Below, one piece after another: positions 12,311 to 24,460 of a stretch of DNA of 64,000 nucleotides. A program made the position numbers and the translations under genes. This DNA comes from Cornus controversa. Lineage: Eukaryota; Streptophyta; Magnoliopsida; Cornales; Cornaceae. The notes under the pieces are model-generated. The model had not been told where the DNA came from. It made no database searches and was given only the letters and a program-made list of their open reading frames with translations. Every line of letters starts with the position of its first letter. The stretch's first letter is position 1. The DNA lies in NCBI GenBank assembly GCA_026545225.1, contig CM048850.1, forward strand, positions 29,379,797 to 29,443,796, written 5' to 3'.

Positions 12311-12871
12311 TATCTCAATCTCGGCAATCCCACAATGAAATCTATCATAATATGCTCCCATTTTACATTCAAGAATACGTAATAGTTGTAGTGGTCCAAC
12401 TGGTCTCTGATGCTCAACTTTCACGTGTTGACAAGTGAGGCATTTAGATACAAATTGTGTCACATCTCGTTTATTCCCTTCCCACCAAAACTGTTTCTTG
12501 AGATCATGGTACATCTTAGTGCCACCCGAATGCACAGTGTACCTAGAGTGGTGTGCTTCTTTTAAAATATCTCCCTTGAGGTCTGCTAAGTCTGGAACAT
12601 ATATTCTACCTCAAAATCTAACACCTCTATATGTTCCACACTTCCAATCTACATTACTCTCATCCTTGGCCACTTCTGCTACTTTGGTTTGCAGCCTCTC
12701 ATCATGAGTCTGAACCTGAATAATTTGATTAATCAAGGTTGGTTGTACTGTCAAACTACAAAGGAAAGTCCCGATGTTATGAGAAGTTGTGTTAATGGAG
12801 AACTCTACCAATGTCTCTGAAGAACCACCCTTGAACTTCTTCCTTGCATGCCCCTCTGATACAACTGTCAA
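12311..12871 (-). pseudogene. Gypsy integrase zinc-binding end joined to a Gag tail
   Basis: At 12,535-12,380 the minus strand encodes the H-H-C-C domain of integrase: HSGGTKMYHDLKKQFWW, then KCLTCQHVKVEHQRPVG. In a shifted frame it runs towards the catalytic core until the nested element starts at 12,310. Upstream, 12,730-12,611 holds the spacer before integrase (LINQIIQVQTHDERLQTK). At 12,871-12,800 a basic Ser-rich piece looks like the end of capsid. Protease, RT and RNase H, normally 2-3 kb between these parts, are missing, so this copy suffered a large internal deletion before or after the later insertions. Confidence 0.75.
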
Positions 12872-13379
12872 AGCCTTCTTTTGCTTCCAAGCCTCCCTCT
12901 TCTCATGCTTATCTTACGTTTCCACTTCAGCCATCAAATCCTTCTTTACCACTTTGGTATATACTTTTAAACCTAAAATAGACACAAATGGTCTAATCGA
13001 ATGATGAAGGCCATTGACGAACCTCCATGTCTTCTCCTCTTCATCTCTCACCACTTTGGGTGCGAAGCATGAAAGAGATATGAACTTGTTCACATATTCA
13101 GTTACAGTCATGCCATCGTGAATGAGCTCATCAAATTCTTTCCTTAGTGCCCTCTTATTCAGTCTTGGAATGTAGTGGTCAAGAAAAAGAGTCTTAAACT
13201 CTTTCCATCTCATAGTTTCCACATCATATCAGTCACTCACCAATTTCCACCATAGTTCAACACCACCCAAAAATAAGTATGTAACAATAATCACTTTCAT
13301 CCCATCATCAGGAGTAAACATCATCTTTAGGTGCCTCTCTATCTACTCCAACCAATAATCCACTATCAACGGATCCGAA
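12872..13379 (-). pseudogene. Chromovirus Gag (capsid) 3' part
   Basis: The minus strand frame at 13,222-12,914 (102 residues) carries the retrotransposon Gag pattern. It has MRWKEFKTLFLDHYIP, then KRALRKEFDELIHDGMTVTE and FISLSCFAP, then a segment ending GLHHSIRPFV. Upstream to 13,379, in broken frames, comes DPLIVDYWLE and VIIVTYLFLGGVELWWK, the start of the same domain. Capsid forms the virus-like particle in which reverse transcription takes place. The frame is interrupted at 13,380 by a solo LTR and its N-terminal piece resumes at 14,858. Confidence 0.8.
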
Positions 13380-14852
13380 TTGATTGGCGTTGAATGTTGT
13401 ACATTCTAGCCTCTTAACTTGCATATTTTATTCTCTTAGTGATAGATTATTTGTGGTTTACTCTCTATTTTAGTGTCTTCTGTAGTTTCAGGGCCTTAAT
13501 GATTATTTCAGTTAAAACCATGATTTTTGGGCTTTCAAAGATGACATTCAAGAGGGTTGTATGAAACCTACATCAAGTGGATCAATTCAACTCCATATTT
13601 TAACTCAAAAAATCCAAGGAAGAGGCTCAAGGGAATTATAACTGTTGAAGGGTATTTCGGGCTAAAGTCCAATTCTATGCGTAATATAGTTTTAGTCATA
13701 TCTTGGAAAACAACCTATAACTCTTATTTTCGAGTGTCAAAATGACTCAATTCTTGTAGAAGTTGAACGAAATTCAATTCTGGACATTTTTGTATTCCAC
13801 ATAAATTTCATGAATCGAACTTCTGAACTGTCAAACTTTGGGCTAAAAGTCAATAGAAAAACCCACTTGATTAGGGCCTGCGGGGAAACCCTAATTGTCT
13901 CCTAATTAGGTGGGGACACTCTATATTCTCTTGGCAATTAAAAGTGATGAATTGGGGTTGTATTGGGAGACTTGGGAATAACAAATTGTAGAGATTTAGA
14001 GTGGAGAACCATTGGAGAACAAGGTCTTGCGCGTATTCTATGAAGATGACACCTTCTTCCTCAACAGTTAAAGTAGTCTCTTCTACCATAAGTGGCTAGT
14101 CCATCCACTAGGGTTTTGATATAACCTTAACTAAGCATTAATGGATTGATTGTTCTAATTATTGAGATTTTTTGTATTCATGCATAGATTATGTAATTTA
14201 GAGGATTTTTCTTATAGAATTAAGTAATAAAAGTTTTATAAATTCAGTTTCAATGATTTCTTATCTTGTCTTATATATTTAATTATTATTATTGAACTCA
14301 ATCTCTCTTGTTTTCTGTGATTATGAGAGTGATTATTACACAATGGTAATTATTGAATATATCATTAAAGGCTTTGATGGATTATGCCTAGAGAAGATGG
14401 ACCATACTACACCCTAGAGTAGAGTAGTTAGGCAGATGGCTCATGCCAATCAAATATAGTCCATGACTTAGCCTTAATCATATGTTATCCTCTTGACAAT
14501 TGGAAGTGAGCTTATAGCCACTGACACCACTTATGCATCGTATAATTCCTCAAAAGTTAGATTAATTGGTCATTGACGGTGAAGTTAGTGGTGAAGTCAA
14601 TAACCTTATATTAATCTCATACTTTCTACACTCTGTAGTTCTCTTGTTTTTGTTTAATTACTTTCTTAGATAATTTAGAATATAAAAAATAGTAACCTAT
14701 TCTTTGTTAATTTAATTAAAATTAATTTCAAATAGTTAACTTAGTCAGACCACAATCCCAGATGTTCGACACCCCTTTCGATAGCCCTATTCTACAAAGA
14801 ATTCATTCTATTATGAAGTGGTAATTTAATTGATACACTTAGCCACGAATCA
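13380..14852 (+). mobile_element. Solo LTR of the Athila-like family inside gag
   Basis: It runs from TGATTGGCGTTGAATG at 13,380 to CCACGAATCA at 14,852 and is the reverse complement of the 1.48 kb LTR found five more times in this window (19,160; 28,768; 34,022; 41,863; 48,353). No internal region accompanies it, so it is a solo LTR left by recombination. Flanking bases are CGAAT and CAAAC, a target duplication decayed at two sites. Removing it restores the gag reading frame. It is the only copy in this orientation. Confidence 0.85.
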
Positions 14853-15110
14853 CAAACTTCCCTCAAAACTAGGAGGCATCATTTTTTTGAATCGAGTGAT
14901 AAACTTAAATCGCCACTTGAATTGCCTTTCACTTTTACTCACTTTCGGTTGCACTACCAATTGTTGTACCTCATTAACGGTTGTTTTCACAAAGTCTCTG
15001 AGTTATGGTCATATCAGCAATCAAACGGTTTCCCTCGGAAACCTCACCCCCAACTGCGCTTTCTCAGTGTCTAGGTGGCATATCTCTATATAGTCAAGAT
15101 ATAGGTCAAC
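14853..15110 (-). pseudogene. Gag N-terminal fragment
   Basis: The minus strand reads QQLVVQPKVS, then a basic Arg/Phe/Lys-rich stretch, then MPPSFEG at about 14,860, the conserved entry to the chromovirus capsid domain. The next residues (DPLIVDYW) are at 13,379, on the other side of the solo LTR. The upstream start is not clear. Confidence 0.55.
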
Positions 15111-15468
15111 ACAATAAGTTATCTCATGCTATATATTCAACATGATTAAATTATTACACAACATAATAACATGTTATCACTTTCACACGTAACATATAGA
15201 CATGTTTTTCAACACACATTTAATTGTATAAATATGTTCTCAAATCAACACATAACATATAACATACGTTATCACATAAGCACTTCGCATATTATTATGT
15301 AAGCACATTTCACATGCACATAAGTTCTCAAATCAACTATGTCATGTTTATACGTGTTTTTAGGTTTTCAACTCAAATGTTCTAATCATTCTAAAATTAT
15401 ACATGATACAACCGACCTTTACCCTCCGTCCGTAAGTATTCAAACTCGGTTAAGCTCTGATAACAAAC
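15111..15468 (-). other. Untranslated leader with tRNA-Met primer site
   Basis: AT-rich leader. At 15,453-15,466 the + strand GCTCTGATAACAAA is the complement of a decayed tRNA-Met primer site, lying directly against the LTR start TGTCATGCCC at 15,469. Confidence 0.5.
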
Positions 15469-18075
15469 TGTCATGCCCTAAAATTCAGACCGCCGGGACT
15501 CCCTCAGATCAAGCCTAAATTTTGAGTAATGAGGTGTCATGATTGCCTGATTGTCATCCCATGACCCGAACAACCATGGCAAATTATCATTTATCACCCT
15601 CTGACATCATCATTAATACCAAGATGTCACACCCCAATTGTCAGGTCATTAATTGTCGTGAAAGCCTTTACATTATCAATACATCAATTCCCCACTAGAA
15701 TATCACAATGATCAATAATCTAAGTTATCATCTCATAAATTAGTGAAAGCTTAACAAATTCACTCCAAGTCTCCTATATGGAACACTTGAGTTCTACTCT
15801 CAATCATTATTATTACAACACAATGGAAGCTTAACAAACTCATCATGAGTCCCTAGGTAGGACAAATGAACTCTCACTGCCCAACAGTACACAATAATCC
15901 CACATTTAAGTTTCGATCGGTTGGCAGATGTCCCGCCAGTCGACTAAAACCTAGGTAATTCATCGGCTAGCTACCATTTACCTTTGGTCACCTAAAAGGG
16001 GTGTTTCGGTCGGCTGCAGGGTAGTTTTGGTTGATCAAAATAGGTACTTGCAAAGCCTGCAATTACAAATTTTCGGTATCTCACCATTTCAGTCGACTGA
16101 AGGATCTTTTAGCCGGCTGAAACTTTCCAGAACTTATTTCGCCCTATTTTCAAGTCTTAATTTACCTTCCACAAGGTTCATATCTCAAGAGAATTATTCT
16201 ATACATCAATTCCTCATCATTTGCCACTTTCATTACCATCATATATGCATAATTATGAAGATAAGGAATTTCTCACACACTCAACACTTGCATCATTTCA
16301 TATTTTCTAAACTCAATCATCCCTCATTAATACACATATATAATTGAACATTAATGACAACACAAATCATCATTCATATCATCTAGCATACACCATGCTC
16401 AATATTGTATTTAAACATATGCAACCATAAAGCATAATCATAACATATTTTTGAAAACATAAATAGTTTTATATATGTTCACCACATGCATATAGTCCAC
16501 AATTTAGACATGCATTCAAATAAAGCATCGAAAGTCTTTAAATGAAATCGATTCTGTTCCACGCCAACTAACTATTAGAAAGACTACACCACTTCTTTTT
16601 CATTGCCTAAAAAGAGTTAATACTCGTAGGATGAGTTACAACATGCTCAGTAGGAATGTCTAAAATATAATTCCGTTAGTTCCATGAATACCACATAAAC
16701 ATACATTTACATTTAATCATGTTAAGCAAATATCTGTACATCTCAACCATATCATAAATAATATTATATGTAATATTATATGCATAACTCCCTCATACTC
16801 TCCACACATCTATTGGGCTTCGATTTTATAGATCACCCAATCCCACCTAACTGAGGCTCCTTAACCAGCCCACCTCATCATAGAACTCCATTTTAGGGAG
16901 TATCATTTTCCATCCAATTGGACCTCCAACCCGAATTACTCCACTGAGGCTCCTTTACTGCATTACCCCATGAGGGTTCCTCCTCGGATTACCTCGCCAC
17001 TTGTCAAGAGGACATTCTGCCCAATTGAACTCACCACCCTCACCATGTACTTTCTAATGAATGAAGATGGATTCTATATACTCATGCTTCACGTACAATT
17101 ATAACTCAAAGTAAAATAGCACTTAGTTATTATGCTTACACAATTTCTAAATAAGCCTCACATGTATTCACGTTGAATATGTTTCACATTTTTCACATTC
17201 CATATTATTAATTTAGACAATTAAACATGTTTCACATTTAAACATGCTTTTAAGATATTTTATCAAACACATAAGTGTCACCTTCACATATACACATGAA
17301 TTCACATAATTTCTTCACAATTCAGCCTCAACATACTTATGTAATCATCTAAGGCAATTAAACATGTAATTACATCATTTAACATTGATAATTTACAAAA
17401 TAGTATAATCTAGCATGATTTAATCTTGAAATACATATAATTATACCTACATAACCAATTGGTTGCCATAAATAACAAATATAGTCACACAAACTCCGAA
17501 TTTTATGGGTTAGGCATCCTTACCTAAATTTGGAAGAGCTTCCAAATAAAATCCCCAAATTTTTCATCGAAATTAACTTCTTCCGAAATCAATTCCGAAT
17601 GCATCAAACTCAAGCCCTTGGTGCGTATACCAATTCTCTCTTTTTTGGCTCATTCCAATTATCGTCAGAAGCCTCTCAAATTCAATGGAGAAAGGAAGAA
17701 GATGATGTAGAGTATCTATATTGATCTCTCACGGCTAATGAAGAATGAGAGAAATGAATTATGCATTCTTCTTCTTTCTATTTATAGACCTAGCTCTCAT
17801 GGTTCTTATGGCTATGGGAACACAAATGCTCAACATGGAATCCACACTCTTTATAAGAGTAACATAATATTCCCTTGATGTAATTTAATAAGTTTGATCA
17901 CTAGAACCTTGCCAGGGCATTTTAGTAAAATGTTTACTAAATCATTTTTTTATTATTTAATTAGAAAAATATTTATTTATAAAAATTCTTTTCTAAAATA
18001 ATTTAATTCAGTGATCATAAGGTTTAAATTGGTTACTCAAGGAATATAAGATATAAATATGCCTTAGGTGTGACA
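15469..18075 (-). mobile_element. LTR in 5' position of the outer gypsy element
   Basis: The minus strand reads TGTCACACCTAAGG at 18,075 to GGGCATGACA at 15,469. It lies just beyond a primer binding site and gag, as a 5' LTR should. At 15,615-15,640 it has a second site-plus-LTR start (AATACCAAGATGTCACACCC), as in the gag-only element. Its sequence does not resemble the LTR at 571-2,895 by eye, which is unexpected for one element. Confidence 0.55.
15911..16124. repeat. Palindrome array in the 15.5-18.1 kb LTR
   Basis: Repeats with the plan TTTC-palindrome-filler-palindrome-AAA: TTTCGATCGGTTGGCAG...CCAGTCGACTAAAA (15,911-15,951), TTTCGGTCGGCTGCAGG...GGTTGATCAAAA (16,003-16,041), TTTCAGTCGACTGAAGG...AGCCGGCTGAAAC (16,087-16,124). 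Confidence 0.75.
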
Positions 18076-18872
18076 ATATTTAATTATTCATGTGTTACTT
18101 ATAGATATTCAGTAGTGGAGAGGTTTATATGCAATTATTTAGTAGGATAGAACCTTGTAATTTATGAGCCCTAGAGTACAATTACAATTATATTGTGGTG
18201 ATTATTTTAATTAATTGGATTGGATAGAGTTGTGAGATAACTCTACCTCTATCCAATTAGAGCTAGGATAAAGAATCCCTTTTGATCCTCACATCTAGCT
18301 CCCTATCATATCTACGATATCTCTCAGGTCATATTATTTCTTACGTAGAACGTGAGAACGTAACAAATATATAGAATATAGAAAGTGAGAGAAAGGGTTT
18401 CACAAACCGATATATCTTTGGGGGCATAGAGATGATGAATGAAATACTAATAGTCCTAAGGTACGAAATTTAACACCATGTTGTTAATTTGATGAAAAAT
18501 CATGTGGTAAAGATTTGAAAACTTTAAAATTGTTTATGTTTTTCCTTCATTTATGTGATTAGATTTTTGGGAGTTTGGATGTTAGAATTTGAATCCTAGC
18601 ATTCTGTACATGAATATGTTAATGGTGGTAAGTCTAATTTCAATTATGTATTTTTATATGATACATGCCTATATGCATCTATATATGTATATATTTGAAT
18701 TAGTTGATTAGATAAATTTTAGTTTTTGTTGATATACTAGCCCGTAGTTAGAACTGGTTAATTAATTATATCTTGTGTGAAGAATTTAAATGGTAGAATC
18801 CTAAATATTTTTGTTTATTAATTATATAGGATTAGAAGAGGACATGATGATTACACGGCTGATTGGTATATA

Positions 18873-18877
<5 letters not shown>

Positions 18878-18929
<52 letters not shown>
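18878..18929. repeat. (TA)n(TG)n microsatellite
   Basis: A TG-run, TA-run and a longer TG-run in succession. The minus-strand frame across it (His-Thr and Ile-Tyr runs) is a product of the repeat. Confidence 0.9.
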
Positions 18930-18930
<1 letters not shown>

Positions 18931-20672
18931 GAAATATTGTAATTCAATAATGTACTTATGTATATATGATAGTTATCCCATGGATTCATTACTAGATTTG
19001 AGAAGCCTAATATAGAATACCAGATTATATAATATATATATATTTTTTTGTATGACTCAATAGTTGGAAACAAAAAACAATGGTACAGGGTTGATGGGTC
19101 TGTACTTGGAACACTAAAAGATTTTGGAAAAAAAAAAGATTTGAATGGGCTTGACGAAGTGATTCGTGTGTGAGTGCGTCTCAAATTATAATTACCACAC
19201 TTCGCAATAAAACGAATTCCTTGCAGAATAGGGCTATCGAAAGGGGTGTCAAACCTCAGGGATTATGGTCTGATGAGTTGGAATACGGAATTAATTCTAA
19301 TTAAATTTAGAAAGAGAAGAAATCTGATTTTTATATTTAAACTAATTAAAAAATAAATAAAATAAAACAAAGGAAATAGAAAGTGAAGATAATATAAAAT
19401 AAATCTAGGGTATTTGACTTCACCACTAACTCCACAATCAATGGTCAATTGAATCAACTATAGGGAATTACATTATGCATAAGTGGTGTCGGTGGCTACA
19501 AGCTCACCTTCATCCATCAAGAAGATAACATATGATTAAGGCTAAGTCATGGACTATCTTCGATTGGCATCAGCCATCTGCCTAACTACTCTACTCTAGG
19601 GTGCAGTATGGTCCATCTTCTCTAGGCATACTCTGTCACGCCCCGACTCCCGAGTCCTGAGAACCGGGGTGTGAGCTCCGTGAGATCACCCTCACGACAT
19701 AACCATCACCTGATCATACAATCTCAATTTTTTATTATTTTCACGAAAATTGGGTATGACCCATTCTAATCAATCAGATCCTGAAATGTCATTCCTGCTT
19801 TAAATTCAAATGGACACTTTTGGGCACGTGTCCCCCCAGCATTCCTACAACATGTATTAAACAATTAAAATATAACTTAGTCCCTAAATGTTCGTCTCAT
19901 ATACATACATCAAATGTACAAATGGGCAAAACAACCCAACACAAATGTCCAATACATTTAACCCAAATGTAATGCGTCTATCTATCCATTATCCTGGACA
20001 TACATTAAATTCTAAGGAATTCAATTACCACCTCTGCAACCTGTACTATCGATCCCCCTAACTGACTCCACAATCAGCAATACCTGCAAAACCTGGGAGG
20101 GGGTGAGCTCAAAGGCCCAACAAGGTATGTAGAACCATACTATCACTGCTGCAGCAGGTCGATCCTCGCATATTCTCAAAAACATACACATTTAAATATA
20201 TCATAATATTTAAATCATGCTCCACCTAGCATATATGAACCAACAATGCATATGGCATTTTTAGCACATATGAACATATAAGCCAACTACACAGGATTTT
20301 TGAAATCATTTTCAACATGCTTGAAAGCAGAAAACATCCAGCACCAATATGTATAAAGAACATATATGTCTATTTACATAAAATAATATAAATCAATCAT
20401 CACGTCCCCTACTCGACAAGTAGCAATCTCAAATGTAATGAAGATACATTTAAACCATATAACATGCTCAAAAGCAATAGACATCTAACATATATCATGT
20501 TTTGTCACAAGCAACGCATATATAAGAATGTGTTAAACACATAACATGCTTCACAATAGATAATGTAAGCAAGTTCACACACTTGTCTCTCTCTCGGACT
20601 CAACCCGATACCCTAATATGATTCTCAACCAATCATGTGACCGAGACACTTCCCACACAATTTTAGAATTTA

Positions 20673-20914
20673 CATCACCGAGAACATCGGTCCTACCAGG
20701 TGATGAGATAATTTCGAAATGCACCACTAAGAACATCGGTCCTACCAAATGATGAGATAATTTCAGAATACACCACTGAGAACATCGTTCCTACCAAGTG
20801 GTGAGACTACTTCAATACGCACCACCCAAAACATCGGTCCTACCAGGTGATGAGATAATTTTGGAATGCATCACTGAGAACATTGATCTTACCAAGTGAT
20901 GAGACCCTTTCAAG
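20673..20914. repeat. Tandem repeat, five units of about 49 bp
   Basis: Each unit holds GAACATCGGTCCTACCAGG followed by TGATGAGATAATTT and a short variable piece; copies of the core start near 20,681, 20,728, 20,777, 20,828 and 20,877. Units differ by several substitutions. The array lies inside the 3.8 kb solo LTR. Confidence 0.85.
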
Positions 20915-21675
20915 ATTTTCACCGAGTCATCACATACTCCAAAATGAAAATGTTACTCCTCCACTTTTTCCCGTCCTCCTCACAACGGCCCCATACATCC
21001 ATTTTGGACATATATGGATCAAGCATTTAAATTTCATGTTTCACAATACAAAAGTTAGTTATAAAAGAACATAGCATACATTTCATCTCCACCAAGCCAC
21101 ACGTATATTCACCTATACATGAAAAATCTAGCATATAGTTCGCATATGCTCACAAACCTCACTTAAGCACATTTTAATTATGCTTCACCAATGCACACAT
21201 TCTCTATATATAGGTAGCATGCATTTAACTCACAAAAACCCACATATAATCACGTATATGTCAAATCATGCATATAAATCACCTATGCACATATACTAGC
21301 ATAAATATTATCATGCTTCACTCAATGCATATACTTACTACAAGTAACTGGCATGCTTTTCATCCACAATATATAACCACATATATATTTCGTCACCCAT
21401 ATATGTATTATGCACATATATAACACTTAGCACACCATAATCATGTTTTTCAAATACTCGCCAATACTATAATCATATCTAGCATGCATTTTCACTACTG
21501 CCTCAATATATAATCACATATATATTTAACACCACACATAAAAGCCACATATGCATATAAGACAACATATAGCTAAACATGTATTATTTAGCATACTTTT
21601 CATAGACTTTAATCTATACCATACATGCATATCACAATGCAAAGAAGCATCTAAATCTAGCATGCTTTCATATCC

Positions 21676-21715
<40 letters not shown>

Positions 21716-22029
21716 ATAACCACATTTATATATATATAAGCACCTATATATATATAAATACCACATATGAACAATTAAGAGAACATATGTAAAATTAACG
21801 ACGTATTTAAAATAGATACGTAGGAGATAGAGGTAAGAATCAACTTGCCTTGGGTCCCGCTCTCGCTAAGTCCGCGTCTACAAAGCGGTCCAAAGTCCCG
21901 GTCTAGTTCGGCATCAAAGTCCATGCAAACCATCCACTTTCTTCTTTCCATTCCCATGATTGGTCCAACCCAAACTATAACCCAAATTCAGCCCAATTCC
22001 ATGGTCTAAGCCCAACAACTAGTCCAATC

Positions 22030-22900
22030 AATTTATTAGACTAGACTCATGTGAACTTCATATCCCACACCGCCAACCAAGAAACCCATCAACTTGTAAA
22101 CAACCAACATTGCAGCCCAAAACCATTAAACCATCATCTCACTCACTAACCGAAACTAAACCAGCCTCATCGTCGGCACCATCCGAAACCACCAAACTGG
22201 GCTGTCCAAACAGCAGTGAACAGCCTCCTACCACTACAAGGATCACCTATCATAACCACCTCGCCGGAACCATTCGGAACCATCAACAAAATTGCCCAAT
22301 ACAACCAGCCCCAAAGTCGAGCCACCACTCGAAACCCAATCGTGAAAAACCCAGCCGAGTCCGCACAATTGGACACTACCACCACCAGTCACGGCCATAG
22401 TAGCCATGAGCCACCAACCACCTCAACTCACCCAGCCAAGCACCACCTACCGAACCTATGACCCTCTCAACCGTGAAGGTCCAAATAGCCTCATACCACC
22501 GTCCGAACCCACTACCAAGAACACCTTCACAACCGAGTCAAACTGCCACCAAAAGCTAACCGAAGCCACCATGGCCACACCTGAGTCCACCGTCAAAGCT
22601 ACTGTGGGCAAACCCAGCCGAGAAGACCCAAAAATCACCCATGAGAACCACTACTACCAAACCCACAAACCTCAGCCAAGAAACCCCCAGCCACTGCCAT
22701 CAACCCGCAAGCCAGCCACCACCGTCGCCCAGGCCGAAGCTCCACCGTGAGCGTCACCCAGTCGTGAACAGCCCAGCCGAATCGAGCTGCCACATAACAC
22801 CGAACAACACCACTGTGAGCAGCCAACAACCACAGTCGTTGTCAACACCACCGCCGAAAATGACCTCCACCGCCGCTGCTAGGGCCGCTAGAACGGATCC
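22030..22900. other. C-rich block within the solo LTR, open in several frames
   Basis: The + strand is rich in CCA/CAC/AACC and poor in TA-starting triplets, so long frames exist on both strands (for example 22,641-23,192 +, 22,754-23,014 -). AACCCAGCCGAG-like words recur near 22,345, 22,612 and 22,766. No domain is recognisable. It is probably the LTR's transcribed part with biased composition rather than a gene. Confidence 0.5.
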
Positions 22901-24447
22901 CCCCTTTCTCTCATTTGGTTTCTCTCTCTCCCGATTTCTCTCTCTTTTCTCCTTTTCTTTCTCTTCTTTTCTTTTTCCTTTTCTTTCTCTTCTTTTCTCC
23001 TTTAGCCAACCCACGTGGGTCTCTCTCTCCCTTTTATTTTTGAATCTTCATACACCACACACAACATCACACTCTCTCACCCACATGGTTATATATTATA
23101 TACATTATATATATATATATATATATAACATACTACACAATACATGTATTCCTATGTATTTTACTCCACATAAATCCAATGCACATACATGAATTTATTA
23201 TACACATGCACCACCATATATTTATAATTAAATATAAATATACGTACTATATATATATGTATATATATACATATATATATATATATACATACACCTTCAA
23301 CATATATGGAAACATATAGATCCACACCCTTTCAAATTTTAATTAATTCAAAAAAAAATTTAATCTGGTCCAAAATCATCCGGAATCGGTCAAAATTAAT
23401 CCGGGTCGTTACATACTCCATCAAAGCGTATAATGATATATTCAATGATTACCATTGTGTAATAATCGCTCTCATGATCACAGAAAATAAGAGAGATTGA
23501 GTTCAATAACAATAACTAAATATCTAAGACAAGATAAGAAATCATTGAAACTGAATTTATAAGACTTGTATTGCTCAATTCTATAATAAGAATCCTCTAA
23601 ATTACACAATCTATGCATAAACATAAATGTCTCCAATAATTAAAATAATCAAACCATTAATGCTTTATTAGGGCTACATCAAAACCCTAGTGGATGAACT
23701 AGCCGCTCATGGTAGAAGAAGAAGTTTCAACGATTAAGGAAGAAGGCATCATCTTCATGAATTATGCGTAAGACTTCATTCTCCAATGGTCCTCCACTCG
23801 AAAACTCTACAAAGTATGTAATCAATCTGTCCAAAGGCTCTCTAAGCTCTCCAATCTCTCCAAAAATAGACTTCAATTCGCCACTTTATGCCCCAAGAGA
23901 ATACACCAAAGTCCAGATCCAATTAGGAATTAATTAGGTTTTCTCGCAGCACTAATCAGGTGGGTTTTTCCTGCTGACGTTTGGCCCAACTTTTCACCCA
24001 CTAGAAATCTGATTCACAGATTTTCTGTGAAATACAAAAGTGTGTAGAATCGAATTTCGTTCAACCAAAAAAGAAATTCAGTCAATTTGAGGTTTAGAAA
24101 TAACACTTATGGTCCATTTTCCAAATTTGGATTAAGATTATATTAAGCGCAGATTTGGGCTTCAGGCCTGAAACCTTCTTAAGCAGCTGTAATTCTCTTG
24201 GACCTCTTCTTTGGACTGATTTGAGTTGAAATAAATATTTGAATGGATCCTTTTGATGTAGGCTTCATCTAACCATCTTGGATATCATCTTTAAAAGCTT
24301 AAAATCATGGTTTTAACTGAAATAATCATTAAGGCCCTGAAAATACAGAAAACACTAAAACGAAGTAAAATCACAAAATAATCTATCACTAAGAGAATAA
24401 AATACATAAGTTAAGAGGCAAGAATGCGTAACATTCAACACCGATCA

Positions 24448-24460
24448 CACCCCCAAACTT
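24448..24460 (-). promoter_or_regulatory. Polypurine tract of Athila copy 1
   Basis: The minus strand AAGTTTGGGGGTG directly abuts the 3' LTR. Identical or nearly identical words occur at 25,706-25,718, 25,849-25,861 and (one base shorter) 27,417-27,428. Confidence 0.8.

Larger units (their letters stand above)
19634..23413 (-). mobile_element. 3.8 kb solo LTR of a large gypsy element
   Basis: It is flanked by a perfect TACTC duplication (19,629-19,633 and 23,414-23,418). The + strand starts TGTCACGCCCCGACTCC and ends GGGTCGTTACA. On the minus strand that is TGTAACGACCC...GGCGTGACA, a common LTR form in plant gypsy elements, so the minus orientation is preferred. No internal coding region is present. 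It holds a 5-unit tandem repeat (20,673-20,914), AT microsatellites (about 21,676-21,713 and 23,100-23,290) and a C-rich block at 22,030-22,900. At 3,780 bases it is long for an LTR. Confidence 0.8.
19160..24447 (-). repeat. 3' LTR of Athila copy 1, split by a 3.8 kb solo LTR
   Basis: Pieces at 19,160-19,633 and 23,414-24,447 together make the 1.5 kb LTR (TGATTCGTGTGTGAGTGCG ... CACCGATCA). The break falls in GGCATACTC/CATCAAAGCG, which is continuous in the other copies. Confidence 0.9.

Noticed and set aside
3784..12315. Clean 5-base target duplication for the gag-only element
   Set aside because: Flanks TGACA and AGATA (minus strand) agree at only three of five bases; the nesting rests on the split integrase instead.
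18822..19184. 120-codon minus frame
   Set aside because: Most of it is His-Thr and Ile-Tyr runs from the microsatellite, and its N-terminal end crosses into the Athila LTR.
20673..20914. CRISPR-like spacing of repeats
   Set aside because: Units are contiguous and diverged, with no unique spacers; the setting is a plant LTR.
22641..23192. 183-codon + strand frame as a gene
   Set aside because: It lies wholly inside a solo LTR with a target duplication, ends in a CT-rich and TA-rich repeat, has no domain, and the opposite strand is open too.
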